Of a stretch of 64,000 bases of DNA, positions 34,422-44,706 are shown one piece after another. This DNA comes from UBA4416 sp020846025. GTDB taxonomy: Bacteria; Bacteroidota; Bacteroidia; B-17B0; Aurantibacillaceae. The notes beneath the pieces were generated by a model. The model was not told the DNA's origin. It did no database searches and was given only the letters and a program-made list of their open reading frames with translations. The DNA lies in NCBI GenBank assembly GCA_963169295.1, contig CAUJDD010000044.1:1-64000 (forward strand). The letters are read 5' to 3'. The position numbers and the translations under genes are program-made. The first letter of the stretch is position 1. Every line of letters begins with the position of its first letter.

Positions 34422-35777
34422 ATGGAATTAAATGCCCTAACCGCTATTTCACCCGTTGATGGTCGTTATAGAAAGGCAACACAAGAGTTGTCACCATTTT
34501 TCTCAGAATTTGGATTAATTAAATACCGCATGCAAGTAGAAATTGATTACTTTATTTTATTAACACAACAAGGATTAGCACAACTTCCTAAATTATCTCA
34601 CACACAAATTGAATCACTAAAATCTATTTATACTGATTTTTCATTTGCCGATGCTGAAACAATTAAAGAAACTGAAAAAACAACAAACCATGATGTTAAA
34701 GCGGTAGAATATTTTGTTAAAGATAAATTAAAAAATCAAGGATTAGAGCTTTATTTAGAATTTGTGCATTTTGGATTAACCTCACAAGACATTAATAACA
34801 CCTCAATACCATTATCCTTAAAACAAGCAACTTTACAAGTTATCCTACCTACATTAAATCACGTAGTTTTAAAGCTTAAAGCATTAGCTCAAGAGTGGAA
34901 GTCAGTTTCATTATTAGCACGTACACATGGGCAACCAGCTTCTCCAACCCGAATGGGAAAAGAAATTTTTGTTTTTGTAGAAAGAATAGAAAAACAACTG
35001 GAGCAACTTCAAACCATTCCTTATTCAGCAAAATTTGGAGGAGCAACAGGGAATTTTAATGCGCATTACGTAGCTTATCCTCATCACAACTGGATTGCAT
35101 TTGGAAACGATTTTGTAAATAATATTCTTGGATTAAGAAGAAGCCAATTCACTACACAAATTGAACATTACGATAATATTGCCGCATATTGTGATGTAAT
35201 GAAACGTATAAACACTATTTTACTAGATATGTGCCGAGATATTTGGACATACGTTTCGATGGAATATTTTAAACAAAAATTAAAGGCTGGAGAGATTGGA
35301 TCTTCTGCTATGCCACACAAAGTAAACCCAATAGATTTTGAAAACGCTGAAGGTAACCTAGGAATTGCTAATGCTTTACTTGAACATCTATCAGCAAAGC
35401 TTCCTGTGTCTCGATTACAGCGCGACTTAACCGATAGTACTGTATTACGTAACTTAGGTGTGCCTATGGCACATGTTCTTATTTCGTATAAAAGTATTTT
35501 AAAAGGACTAGATAAGTTAATATTAAACGAAAGTGCTTTTGCAAATGATTTAGAAAATAATTGGGCTGTTGTTGCAGAGGCTGTACAAACTATTTTAAGA
35601 AGAGAAGGCTATCCAAAACCTTATGAAGCATTAAAAGATTTAACTCGCACCAACACGCATGTTACAAAAGAATCGATGCATACTTTTATAAATGGATTAA
35701 ACGTAAGCAACGAAGTTAAAACAGAGTTATTAAAAATTACTCCTCAAAACTTTGTAGGACGAAATCCTGAGTTTTAA
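34422..35777 (+). CDS. purB: Adenylosuccinate lyase
   Basis: A 451-residue enzyme of the fumarase/aspartase superfamily that cleaves adenylosuccinate to AMP, and SAICAR to AICAR, with release of fumarate. It starts NALTAISPVDGRY, carries the catalytic His region ARTHGQPASPT (H169) and the flexible signature loop GSSAMPHKVNP (S294-S295, matching the catalytic Ser295 of E. coli PurB). The length is normal. The glycosyltransferase gene begins three bases after its stop. Confidence 0.97.
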   Translation: MELNALTAISPVDGRYRKATQELSPFFSEFGLIKYRMQVEIDYFILLTQQGLAQLPKLSHTQIESLKSIYTDFSFADAETIKETEKTTNHDVKAVEYFVKDKLKNQGLELYLEFVHFGLTSQDINNTSIPLSLKQATLQVILPTLNHVVLKLKALAQEWKSVSLLARTHGQPASPTRMGKEIFVFVERIEKQLEQLQTIPYSAKFGGATGNFNAHYVAYPHHNWIAFGNDFVNNILGLRRSQFTTQIEHYDNIAAYCDVMKRINTILLDMCRDIWTYVSMEYFKQKLKAGEIGSSAMPHKVNPIDFENAEGNLGIANALLEHLSAKLPVSRLQRDLTDSTVLRNLGVPMAHVLISYKSILKGLDKLILNESAFANDLENNWAVVAEAVQTILRREGYPKPYEALKDLTRTNTHVTKESMHTFINGLNVSNEVKTELLKITPQNFVGRNPEF

Positions 35778-35780
35778 TGA

Positions 35781-36653
35781 ATGAAGGTAGCAGGCTTTAC
35801 TATAATACGAAATGCTATAAAGTACGACTATCCAGTTGTAGAAGCTATTTCCTCAATCTTGCCCATTTGTGATGAGGTAATAGTTGCTGTTGGAAAAAGT
35901 GATGATGATACGTTGCAATTAATTAAAAGTATTAACTCTCCTAAATTAAGAATCATTGAAACTACTTGGAATGATAGCTTGCGTCAAGGAGGTCAAGTAT
36001 TAGCAGATGAAACGAATAAAGCGTTTGATGCCATAAACAAAGATGCAGACTGGTGTTTTTATATACAAAGTGATGAGTGTGTACATGAAAAATATTTACC
36101 CTCCATACATGAAGCTATGCTGAAGTATAAAGATGATAAACAGGTTGACGGATTATTATTCAATTATGTACATTTTTATGGTTCTTATAGTTATGTTGGT
36201 AATTCAAGACGTTGGTACAGAAAAGAAATTCGAATTATTAAAAATAATAAATCAATTCGGTCTTATAAAGACGCACAGGGTTTTAGAAAAAAAGATAACT
36301 CTAAATTACAAGTAAAATTAATAGACGCCTCTATCTATCATTATGGGTGGGTGAAACCTCCCAAAGCCCAACAAGCTAAGCAAGAGAATTTTCATAAAAT
36401 GTGGCACGATGATGAATGGATGAAAAAGAACATAGCACAAGTAGAAGAATTTGATTATTCACAAATAGATAGTTTGGAAGAATTTAAAGAAACTCATCCT
36501 AAAGTTTTACAAGATAGAGTAAATAATCAACAGTGGAGCTTTAAGTTCGACAGCTCTCAAATAAAATTAAGCCTTAAAGACAAATTTTTGTTGGCTATTG
36601 AAAACACCTGTGGCTGGAGAATAGGTGAATACAAAAACTATATTGAGGTATAA
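35781..36653 (+). CDS. Glycosyltransferase, family 2-like
   Basis: A 290-residue cytosolic protein with a GT-A-type start (VAGFTIIRNAIKYDYPVVEAI), a nucleotide-binding region with DEVIVAVGKSDDDT and a metal-binding-like site QSDECVH (about residue 96). It lacks membrane helices. It would add a sugar to a surface glycan or lipid; the sugar is unknown. The start at 35781 is chosen because it is the first in-frame ATG. It is transcribed towards the minus-strand glycan cluster, separated by 19 bases. Confidence 0.8.
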   Translation: MKVAGFTIIRNAIKYDYPVVEAISSILPICDEVIVAVGKSDDDTLQLIKSINSPKLRIIETTWNDSLRQGGQVLADETNKAFDAINKDADWCFYIQSDECVHEKYLPSIHEAMLKYKDDKQVDGLLFNYVHFYGSYSYVGNSRRWYRKEIRIIKNNKSIRSYKDAQGFRKKDNSKLQVKLIDASIYHYGWVKPPKAQQAKQENFHKMWHDDEWMKKNIAQVEEFDYSQIDSLEEFKETHPKVLQDRVNNQQWSFKFDSSQIKLSLKDKFLLAIENTCGWRIGEYKNYIEV

Positions 36654-36672
36654 AAAATTATTCCATAAAAAG

Positions 36673-38337
36673 CTAAAACTGAAAATAAATAAACGGTTGC
36701 ATTTCGCCACTAATAAGCTGATAAATACAAAACACCGCCACTACAACTACTAAGCCCATAATAGGTAAAGGCAGCGTTGCAAAACGTAATCGGTATTTTT
36801 CTTTAAAGGATTCAGGAATCCAATGTATGAGATAACCTAATAACATCACGCTAAAAACTATCGCATATCCTTGTATAACCTGCAGAGTTAATAACCCACC
36901 AAAATGATTTACAATTCTATCAAAAATTAAATTTACAGTCTGTAAGCTATCGCTTCTAAAAAATATACGAGTAAAACTAATGAATGTAAGAGTAATCATT
37001 ACACTCCAAAATTTAACGAAGAATGAATTAGAATTTTTAAATGGAGAAATTTTTAACCACAATTTATGTATAACCAAACCTATACCATTTAAACCGCCCC
37101 AAATTACAAACAACCATGAACTACCATGCCAAAAACCTCCTAATAGCATAGTTACCATTAAATTCACATTCGTATTAATGCTCTTTTTAAAACTTTCGGA
37201 AAAATAGGCGATAAGTACGCATATCATCGCAAGCAACAATAACACTAATAACAACCATAACTCACCTGTTAAAAGTACAAGTACTATTGAAAGAAAAGCG
37301 ATACAAATATATGAACCAATAGTTCCATTTCTATTACCGCCTAATGGTATGTATAAATAATCCTTTAACCAAGATGATAATGAGATGTGCCAACGTTTCC
37401 AAAACTCACTTACATCTTGAGCTTTATAAGGAGATTTAAAATTTGTTTTTAAACGATAGCCTAGTAACAAAGCAATACCTATAGCAATATCAGTATAGCC
37501 GCTAAAATCTGCATAAATTTGCAGTGAGTAGCCAAAGATTCCAAATATTGTTTCAACTCCAGAATAATAATTAGGATTATCAAATATGCGATCAATATAA
37601 TTTACAGCAATATAATCAGCCATAATTTTCTTAGCTAACCCGTTTATAATCCAAAATACAGCATAACCAAACTCTTTGCGAGTTAAACTATAAGGCTGAT
37701 AAATTTGATATAAGAACTCATTAGCTTTTACTATTGGCCCAGCAACAAGATGTGGAAAAAAACACACAAAGAAACCATAATCAAAAATGGATTTAACAGG
37801 TGTGATTTTTTCTCGATATAAATCAATAATATAGGATATAGATTGAAAAGTAAAAAATGAAATCCCTACAGGTAAAAGCAATTTATCAAGCGGATCTTTT
37901 GTGCCAAAAAATGTATTACTAAATTCACTAAAATGGTTATAGAAATGAACATCCGTACCAGCAATATCATGAACGCTTTCTACAAAGAAATAAGCATACT
38001 TAAAATAGCACAACAGGCTTAGGTTTAAAATCATGCTTATTGTAACAAAAATCTTTTTCTTAGCGATAGATTTTGTTTTACTAATTAACCGCCCCCAATT
38101 ATAATCGCTTATAATAGTAAACAATAAAAGAATTAAGAAGAAACCACTGGTTTTATAATAGAAAAAGAAACTCACCAACAGCAAGTAAATAGTGCGTGCT
38201 TTATTCATCTTATATATAAACGAATAACCTAAAAGAACTATACCAAAAAATCCCCAGAAATATAATTGCGTGAAAATAATGGGTTCTCCCTTGGTATAAA
38301 CAAGGTAAGGTGTTATATATGATAATAAATCTTGCAC
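36673..38337 (-). CDS. MBOAT family O-acyltransferase (AlgI-like)
   Basis: A 554-residue membrane enzyme with about eleven helices that passes acetyl groups across the membrane to exported polysaccharide. The catalytic His of the family is H404 in LGGFWHGSSW, with the supporting segments FWKRWHISLSSWLKDY and SYIIDLYREKI. AlgI-type proteins work with SGNH esterase/transferase partners, and two such genes follow immediately upstream in transcription order (15-base gap). It is the last gene of the cluster. Confidence 0.92.
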   Translation of the reverse strand: MQDLLSYITPYLVYTKGEPIIFTQLYFWGFFGIVLLGYSFIYKMNKARTIYLLLVSFFFYYKTSGFFLILLLFTIISDYNWGRLISKTKSIAKKKIFVTISMILNLSLLCYFKYAYFFVESVHDIAGTDVHFYNHFSEFSNTFFGTKDPLDKLLLPVGISFFTFQSISYIIDLYREKITPVKSIFDYGFFVCFFPHLVAGPIVKANEFLYQIYQPYSLTRKEFGYAVFWIINGLAKKIMADYIAVNYIDRIFDNPNYYSGVETIFGIFGYSLQIYADFSGYTDIAIGIALLLGYRLKTNFKSPYKAQDVSEFWKRWHISLSSWLKDYLYIPLGGNRNGTIGSYICIAFLSIVLVLLTGELWLLLVLLLLAMICVLIAYFSESFKKSINTNVNLMVTMLLGGFWHGSSWLFVIWGGLNGIGLVIHKLWLKISPFKNSNSFFVKFWSVMITLTFISFTRIFFRSDSLQTVNLIFDRIVNHFGGLLTLQVIQGYAIVFSVMLLGYLIHWIPESFKEKYRLRFATLPLPIMGLVVVVAVFCIYQLISGEMQPFIYFQF

Positions 38338-38352
38338 GTGTGCTGTTTTTAT

Positions 38353-39579
38353 TTATTTTTTTAATTTACTGTGATAGTTGTAATTTCTTCTAATCGCGTC
38401 AAACATCATGGTGCCAATAATTCTATATCCTTTCCCGCTAAAATGTACTTTATCTCTTGAAGCGTATCCAGCTCTATACCATTTATAAATACTTTTATAA
38501 CCTCCCATTACAGCATATAAATCATACACCGCTCCTTTGTGCTTCTCTGCTAGTTCGTAAGCGGCTTCGGCAGCTTTAATAGGTCTTTTGTTGGGAGTTT
38601 TTCGTCTGATATAATTATCGGTAGTGGTTACAAATAAGAAGGCACAATCAGGCGATACTTTCTTAATTTGATTTACCAAACTATCATAATTAGCAATAAA
38701 TCTTTCTTTTGTAAAATTCATATCGTGTGTGTCGTTTACTCCCAAACAAAAAATAACCATATCTGGCGGAATGGCTTTTAAATCATTCTGAAATTCTGTA
38801 CAACGAAGAAATGAAGATGTGCTTGCACCATTAACACCTAAGGTGGCATAATAAAAGCCGCGATTTCTATTTTCAGCACTCATTCCTCTTAATACAAAAT
38901 CTCTTTGAAGAGTATCTAATCTTAAAACTTTAAACAGAACAGAGTCTATTTCATTTTCAAACACAAATTCTGAATATCCATTTTCTCTAAAGTCTATTTG
39001 TTGATACTTTAGTGTAGAATCCATTAAACTCATCTTAAAATTAGAATTAAAATTATGATACACTTTTAATGAGTTAAATGATTTAGGATTGCTTGTAGCT
39101 AATAATTTAAAACCAAAACTACTAACGCTGTCGTTTGTAATTGCCGCCATTCCACTTACACCTAAATTATTACACAACTCTTTAGATATGGCACTTCGAC
39201 ATCTTTTCCACTTACCAATGCCAAATGAGCGATAAAAACTAGGTGTATTGGAACGAACAATTTTAAATGGAAAAACATAAATCCCACCACCAGTATAATT
39301 TCCTAGTCCTTGAAAACCATTCATAAGTTGTTCTGCCCACAACCCACCTTGTGTATGAGAACCCCCCATTTGTGCTATATATATTCTATCTTTTTTACCC
39401 TCTTGCATTTCATCCATTTTTTGATATAACTTCAAGAATAATGAACTATCTCTTGCAAGCAATAACTTGCTTTTATCTTGATGTACAATAGGTGCAGTCG
39501 ATGTTTGTGATTTTAGCACCCCACTAATCAAAACAAGCATTATCCAGATATTTTTATTATTCAATTGCCATTTCTTCAT
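38353..39579 (-). CDS. Exported SGNH/GDSL-type hydrolase, O-acetyltransferase partner
   Basis: A 408-residue protein with a signal peptide (1-25). The SGNH residues are S74 in MGGSHTQ, the block III Asn in CLGVNDTHD, and D376/H379 in RDKVHFSGKG. It acts on periplasmic or surface glycan, either moving acetyl groups from the MBOAT partner or removing them. Its start overlaps the upstream SGNH gene (ATGA at 39576-39579), so they are coupled. It may be an AlgJ/AlgX-like partner; the exact role is inferred. Confidence 0.82.
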   Translation of the reverse strand: MKKWQLNNKNIWIMLVLISGVLKSQTSTAPIVHQDKSKLLLARDSSLFLKLYQKMDEMQEGKKDRIYIAQMGGSHTQGGLWAEQLMNGFQGLGNYTGGGIYVFPFKIVRSNTPSFYRSFGIGKWKRCRSAISKELCNNLGVSGMAAITNDSVSSFGFKLLATSNPKSFNSLKVYHNFNSNFKMSLMDSTLKYQQIDFRENGYSEFVFENEIDSVLFKVLRLDTLQRDFVLRGMSAENRNRGFYYATLGVNGASTSSFLRCTEFQNDLKAIPPDMVIFCLGVNDTHDMNFTKERFIANYDSLVNQIKKVSPDCAFLFVTTTDNYIRRKTPNKRPIKAAEAAYELAEKHKGAVYDLYAVMGGYKSIYKWYRAGYASRDKVHFSGKGYRIIGTMMFDAIRRNYNYHSKLKK

Positions 39580-41072
39580 TGTTTCTCCTTCTTTAAATAG
39601 TTATTATAATCTTTACTTAATGAGGCATATAATAACACCGCAATTTTACGTGCACCCGCAGGACTAAAATGAATGTAATCTCTGGCTGCAATACCTTGTT
39701 CTACCCAAGCTAACATACTATTACGACCTCCCATACAAGCATACATATCAAAAAACGCACAATCCATTTCAAATGCATTCTGCCTAATAGCATCTCTTAA
39801 GTTTTCAAGTTGAGGATGGGTAACATACTCGGTGCCAAGTTTTACACTCATGTCAGCTGGTCCAATTACTAGAATAGAAGCCTGTGGAGCCACCTTTTTT
39901 ATAATACCTATTTGATACTTTAAGTATTTACCAAAATTCGCTGCTTGTTCAGGTGTTTCAATGTAAGGCAAGGAGTTTCCTCCAAACTGAAGTATAATCA
40001 ATTTTACATTCAGGTAATCATAAAAGTTTTTTAATTGTGAAAAATTAATCTGATTAAAAAAAGTACCCGAACTTCCTCTTAATCCAAAATTATCCACCAT
40101 CACTCCTTTTCCCCCCTCTAATGATATTCCATAAAAATCAGGACTATCTTTTCCCTTAAACCTAAACTCATGTAACAAAGCCGATTGATTAAGTTTAAAC
40201 TCTTTTATATTAAAATTACCACCTGCTAACAATGAATCTGATGAATTAAGTGTTCCGTTTTCATATAACTCCATATAGGTTTTAGATTGTGACCCGCCAT
40301 AAAATAATTTCATTTTCTTATAAGCAGCTGCTTTTTCGCCTCCATTTTTAGAGGTCATAATCTTTACCCAAGCTAATTTTATAGAGCTTGTGTCTGTAAT
40401 TGTATTATAAGCACTAAAACGAGTAATATGAGCTAATGCGCCAAAATTATTGTGCTTAACACGTTTATCTCTTCCGGCAAATACTGGATAACGATCCCAT
40501 GTGGGACTCCACGACATTTTATTTATTACACTTGAAGCTACAGGCATGAAGGAAACTAGCCCGGGTCCTTCTCCACCAAATTGATTTTGTAATTTTAATC
40601 TTAAATAATCTGTAATTCTATCTCCTTCTATTTGCGAATCACCATAATGCAATATTCTTATACTCTTTGGTTCATTATCAATGTGAGCTAAAGCATCAAA
40701 AAATTTAGTTAAGGCTGATTTGTTCTCATTCTTATATTGAATTTCAGTACTCAATTGAACGGTACTTGCAGAGGTGGCCATTAATTTAGTGCCAATTGGT
40801 TTTTCTAATTCAGAAGAATCTAAAACAGAAACTGAATCTTTTTTTAGTACCAAGGCTTCTATAGCTTTATCCTCTTCATCTGCTAATTCTATTATTTTAC
40901 TAATATCCACCTTCTCTATTTTCTTTTGATGAAACAAAGACTGAAAAGTAGGAAAACGGATGTTTAATGTATTTGTAATAAATACACCTTTCTCTGGAAA
41001 GATAAAACTTATACCCAGTAACACTAAGCAAACACAAAAAACAAATAATAATGTATGTAATGGTTTTTGCAA
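39576..41072 (-). CDS. Second exported SGNH/GDSL-type hydrolase
   Basis: A 498-residue protein with an N-terminal membrane anchor (6-26), a linker to about 110 and an SGNH domain. S146 is in LHYGDSQIEGD, the block III residue in LQFGGNSLPY, and D465/H468 in RDYIHFSPAG. It differs from its neighbour in having a longer N-terminal linker, suggesting that it reaches from the inner membrane into the periplasm. Overlap with the next gene suggests a two-component deacetylase/acetyltransferase pair with the MBOAT. Confidence 0.82.
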   Translation of the reverse strand: MQKPLHTLLFVFCVCLVLLGISFIFPEKGVFITNTLNIRFPTFQSLFHQKKIEKVDISKIIELADEEDKAIEALVLKKDSVSVLDSSELEKPIGTKLMATSASTVQLSTEIQYKNENKSALTKFFDALAHIDNEPKSIRILHYGDSQIEGDRITDYLRLKLQNQFGGEGPGLVSFMPVASSVINKMSWSPTWDRYPVFAGRDKRVKHNNFGALAHITRFSAYNTITDTSSIKLAWVKIMTSKNGGEKAAAYKKMKLFYGGSQSKTYMELYENGTLNSSDSLLAGGNFNIKEFKLNQSALLHEFRFKGKDSPDFYGISLEGGKGVMVDNFGLRGSSGTFFNQINFSQLKNFYDYLNVKLIILQFGGNSLPYIETPEQAANFGKYLKYQIGIIKKVAPQASILVIGPADMSVKLGTEYVTHPQLENLRDAIRQNAFEMDCAFFDMYACMGGRNSMLAWVEQGIAARDYIHFSPAGARKIAVLLYASLSKDYNNYLKKEKQ

Positions 41073-41161
41073 CGAGTAATGATTAAAAATGCAATTTGCT
41101 AATTACTTTTTTGTATTATAACCCCCTACAAAATAAGTTTTACACAATAAAAACTTAATAC

Positions 41162-42727
41162 TTACCTCTCAGTCTTTTTAGCTTCAGCCAACCAGAGGAA
41201 TAATGAATAATATAAAATAAAGAATGTTACTCCGGCCTGTGTTTCAAGTGTATCTTCAGAGATATAAGATAATAATATTATGATAAAAAAAGGCCAAAAT
41301 AAGGGATGTAAATAACTTCTTAAATGCCATACTGGATAAAACATGTATAATAAAAAAACAAACAACCCTCCTATGCCAAAAGCAATTAAAATAGCGAGGT
41401 ATTGATTATGACAACGCAACTGCCATTCTTTAGTAAGTTGTGAGTTCATGGCTTGATAGGCTTTATTATATTCTATTTGTATATCACCCGTTCCAACACC
41501 AAATAAAAAATGATGCTGGACAATATACCAACCCGTTTTCCAAAATTCTATTCGCATAGCTAGGGTATGACCAGATGGGTTTTTACCATGAGTGTAGCTT
41601 ACATATTCCCAAACCAACTCCCTCCATCTAATTATTAATCCACTATTATTCGTATATTTAAAATTAGTATTACCATCTTCAATGTGCTTAATTTCTAAAT
41701 CACTTAATTTGGTAATTCCCACCGAATCTTTCCTTAATCCCTTACTTGCCATAAAACGATAAAGTGTATATTTTAAAAGGTTTTTCTTATTGTCAAGGCC
41801 ATCAAAATTTAAAGTACTTCGCTTTTCCCATTCTCTTTTTAATTCCTCATCATTTATATTCACTAATATTAAATTTCCATTCTCAGATAATAGTGATGTT
41901 GTGTCCTGATAGTAATTTCTATTATTTATTGTGTTATCAACTAAAATGTTGGCTGAGTTTGTACGAATGGGCTCATACATTGTTATGCTTTTTGACACCG
42001 TTATATACACATAAAAGATAGTAGCTACCGATAACATTGAAAGTATTATAAACCCTAATTTAGAGGCTCTAGAAACAACAATATAAAACAACAAAACTAT
42101 ACCTGTAATCAAAAAACAAATAACCCCAGTTGCCATCTCTAACTTATACATAAAAAAGAACAACCATAAAACCACTATCGTTAACCCAACTTTAGTGCTT
42201 TTATTTGTTTCATGTATTATTTGATAAATAAAAGCGATAATAGCAAACGCAATAATTAATGAGAAGCGAATATGCGACATAAAAACAGATGCTTGTCTTA
42301 CATCAATTATTGTTTTATGTGTAAGTCCCGCATAAACCATAAAACAATAAAGGGTACTGCCCACTATACCCAACAAAAAGAAACGATATACTAATTTTAA
42401 TTCATAAGAGTTAAATGACTTAGTAGTAAACAACACCAATGGAATTATAACTAAAGGTAATTTTGTTTTAATATCCTCTACTCCCCTTGTAACATCAGAA
42501 GTATAAAGCAATCCAAGTATATGAATTATAAATAACGACATTAAAACCCAAAACAATTTATTAGATTTTACTTGATTCCATTTTCTTAAAAAATCTTTTT
42601 CAAGTAGCCAATTGGCTAATAAGATAGCTTGAGAAATACTAGTGGGCGCTGCACCAAACAATAAGCCTGTAACAAGAGCAATAATTCCAAACAAAAAAAT
42701 ATTTCGGTGCCACGTTTGCGACAGCAT
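41162..42727 (-). CDS. O-antigen ligase/polymerase-like membrane protein
   Basis: A 521-residue polytopic protein with about eleven helices and a large extracytoplasmic loop (about 255-415) before the last helices, as in the Wzy_C/WaaL family. The motif GVGTGDIQIEYN and the RCHNQYLAIL segment near the end are typical of O-antigen ligases and polymerases. It probably joins or extends surface polysaccharide. It lies 89 bases upstream of the SGNH pair and downstream of the FemAB-like gene. Confidence 0.85.
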   Translation of the reverse strand: MLSQTWHRNIFLFGIIALVTGLLFGAAPTSISQAILLANWLLEKDFLRKWNQVKSNKLFWVLMSLFIIHILGLLYTSDVTRGVEDIKTKLPLVIIPLVLFTTKSFNSYELKLVYRFFLLGIVGSTLYCFMVYAGLTHKTIIDVRQASVFMSHIRFSLIIAFAIIAFIYQIIHETNKSTKVGLTIVVLWLFFFMYKLEMATGVICFLITGIVLLFYIVVSRASKLGFIILSMLSVATIFYVYITVSKSITMYEPIRTNSANILVDNTINNRNYYQDTTSLLSENGNLILVNINDEELKREWEKRSTLNFDGLDNKKNLLKYTLYRFMASKGLRKDSVGITKLSDLEIKHIEDGNTNFKYTNNSGLIIRWRELVWEYVSYTHGKNPSGHTLAMRIEFWKTGWYIVQHHFLFGVGTGDIQIEYNKAYQAMNSQLTKEWQLRCHNQYLAILIAFGIGGLFVFLLYMFYPVWHLRSYLHPLFWPFFIIILLSYISEDTLETQAGVTFFILYYSLFLWLAEAKKTER

Positions 42728-42779
42728 AAGGCTAAATTTAGTACAAGTATAACGATATTAGTCAAAATTTATTGCACAT

Positions 42780-44021
42780 CTACTCTCCTTCTTTAAATGG
42801 ATTCCGTGGAATCCATTGCGTAGGTTGTAAAAACTGAATAAATGGTTTTAAAATTAATTTTGAAACGGTATTTTGAGGTCTGATGTAACAAATTAATTCG
42901 TGTGCTTTAGCACCAATAGTTGATTTTATTTCCGAGGCTGTACGCCCAAGGTTTAAAAATCGTTTATTGGCAAGTATGGTGGTATCTAAATAGCTATATA
43001 AAATATTTTGATACAAATCATACTCCTTATTTATATCATAATCAAACCCCACATAATGAGCTTCTATTTCGTTTTCTAAAAAAAATCCTCCAGCAAATGA
43101 AACCATTTTTCCATTTAAGAACCAAGCATCCATATAAAATTGATGTGGTAATTGTTGCATCACGTCTATAAAATAATTTTCTCCTACAAGAGCTAATTTA
43201 AACTTAGCTTGTAAAAAAACATTGGTATATAATTTATATATACTTTGTTTATGTTCTTTTAATTCTTCAAGTGTTAATCGTTTTTTTACTAATGGTTCGG
43301 CTGCTTTTAAAATTCCTTTTGCTCTATTTCTATATTTTTTAGAAAACTTGGCTAAGTAATCTTCTAATTTGCTCACACCTTCCGGTATTTGCACAATCAT
43401 ATTTGGTTCTCCATTAAAATGAATAAACTTAGGACAATACCAACAATCCTTATTTCCAAAGGTTTCCTCATAAAAATCTTTTACCAATACAGCCGAAATT
43501 TTACCTCTTAATTTCTCAACCCTCGACACACAATCTATGACTTCTTCCAATACTTTAAATCGCGTTTTGCGTTGATTTATATTTAAATAAAATCCATGTT
43601 CACCACTTATAAAATTATTACCACATGTAACCAAACGCATAACGGTTTCGTTTTTATTTTTTTCAATATACTTCTGAAAAACAGATGAACGGTGGTTTTT
43701 TAAATCATTAATTTGTGATTCTACAAGTTCTCCAAATAATGAAGCCGAAAAATCATTTATTTGAAAGTAAATAACGCCTATAGGATTCTTTCTGTTATAT
43801 ACCAACACGTATCTAAACCTAAAAACATTTGTTTGTTGTAGTTGAAGCGCTTTAAGATAGTTATATGACAAAAACAAATTCGCTCCATTTAGTGCCCTCT
43901 CCCACTCTGACTCTGCAATATGATTAATATCTTCGTAACACGAAAAATTATAGTTCCCAAATATTTTTTTATTTGGAATTGATAGCCCTCTTTTTAAAAA
44001 TTTATCGCACCAAATAAACAT
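42780..44021 (-). CDS. FemAB-like / GNAT-fold acyltransferase
   Basis: A 413-residue cytosolic protein of the acyl-CoA N-acyltransferase superfamily, resembling the peptidoglycan- or polysaccharide-linked FemAB/BioF2-like group. A C-terminal GNAT-like half (about 255-385) has FYMDAWFLNGKMVSFAGGFF and YVGFDYDINKEYDLYQNILY followed by FLNLGRTASEIKSTIGA, a typical end motif of this group. The donor and acceptor are unknown; its place between cysC and the polymerase suggests modification of a glycan precursor. Confidence 0.65.
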   Translation of the reverse strand: MFIWCDKFLKRGLSIPNKKIFGNYNFSCYEDINHIAESEWERALNGANLFLSYNYLKALQLQQTNVFRFRYVLVYNRKNPIGVIYFQINDFSASLFGELVESQINDLKNHRSSVFQKYIEKNKNETVMRLVTCGNNFISGEHGFYLNINQRKTRFKVLEEVIDCVSRVEKLRGKISAVLVKDFYEETFGNKDCWYCPKFIHFNGEPNMIVQIPEGVSKLEDYLAKFSKKYRNRAKGILKAAEPLVKKRLTLEELKEHKQSIYKLYTNVFLQAKFKLALVGENYFIDVMQQLPHQFYMDAWFLNGKMVSFAGGFFLENEIEAHYVGFDYDINKEYDLYQNILYSYLDTTILANKRFLNLGRTASEIKSTIGAKAHELICYIRPQNTVSKLILKPFIQFLQPTQWIPRNPFKEGE

Positions 44022-44023
44022 CT

Positions 44024-44626
44024 TTAAATTGCTAATAAAGGAAAAATATCATCAAACATTATCGCCACACTTTCTTGAATAGTGAGCGTACTCGGATTAA
44101 TTGCATATAATGCGTTTTTAGGTTCCTCAAAAGGATTTGTTATTCCAGTAAATTCTTTTATCTCTCCTTGTCGTGCTTTAGCATAAAAACCCTTAACATC
44201 TCGTTCCTCGCATACAGATAATGGTGTGGCAATATGATATAAAACAAACCGCTCCTGACCAATAATATCTTCAGCCAAAGCTCTCAATTCATTAGTAGGT
44301 GTTATTAAACTACAAATCACCACTATTCCACAACTAGCTAATTGCTTTGCTAATTCAGCAGTGCGCCTAATGTTTTCACGTCTGTCGCTTAATGAAAAAC
44401 CAAGTCCTGCATTTATTCCTTGTCTTAATACATCACCATCTAAAACCGCCGTTAAAATACCTTCATCATGCAATCGTTTTTCCAAATGATAGGCAAGTGT
44501 TGTTTTACCAGCCCCTGAATAACCAGTCATCCATATCACAATCCCTCGATGTGATAACAAATGTGATTTATCTGCTACCGAAACTAATTCAGGTTGCCCA
44601 GAAAATATATGATTATCCAAACTCAA
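44024..44626 (-). CDS. cysC: Adenylylsulfate (APS) kinase
   Basis: A 200-residue kinase that phosphorylates APS to PAPS, the sulfate donor. The P-loop GYSGAGKT is at 35-42 and the substrate motif DGDVLRQGINAGLGFS at 63-78. The segment usually written as ISP (phospho-Ser, S109 in E. coli) reads ITP here, so T109 takes that place. No ATP sulfurylase or sulfate reduction gene is near. It ends two bases before the FemAB-like gene, which places it in the glycan cluster and points to sulfated polysaccharide; the sulfotransferase is not in the window. Confidence 0.9.
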   Translation of the reverse strand: MSLDNHIFSGQPELVSVADKSHLLSHRGIVIWMTGYSGAGKTTLAYHLEKRLHDEGILTAVLDGDVLRQGINAGLGFSLSDRRENIRRTAELAKQLASCGIVVICSLITPTNELRALAEDIIGQERFVLYHIATPLSVCEERDVKGFYAKARQGEIKEFTGITNPFEEPKNALYAINPSTLTIQESVAIMFDDIFPLLAI

Positions 44627-44667
44627 AACTCTTTAATTAAAGAATTTAAAAATACAATTAAATATCT

Positions 44668-44675
44668 TATTTTTG
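44668..44675 (+). promoter_or_regulatory. -7 box for deoC
   Basis: TATTTTTG is a perfect TAnnTTTG box 31 bases before the deoC ATG. It lies in the 80-base spacer between the divergent cysC and deoC genes; no clear -33 TTG is seen. Confidence 0.45.
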
Positions 44676-44706
44676 AGGGTAATATTTCCTTTTAAAAATA
44701 ATTAAC

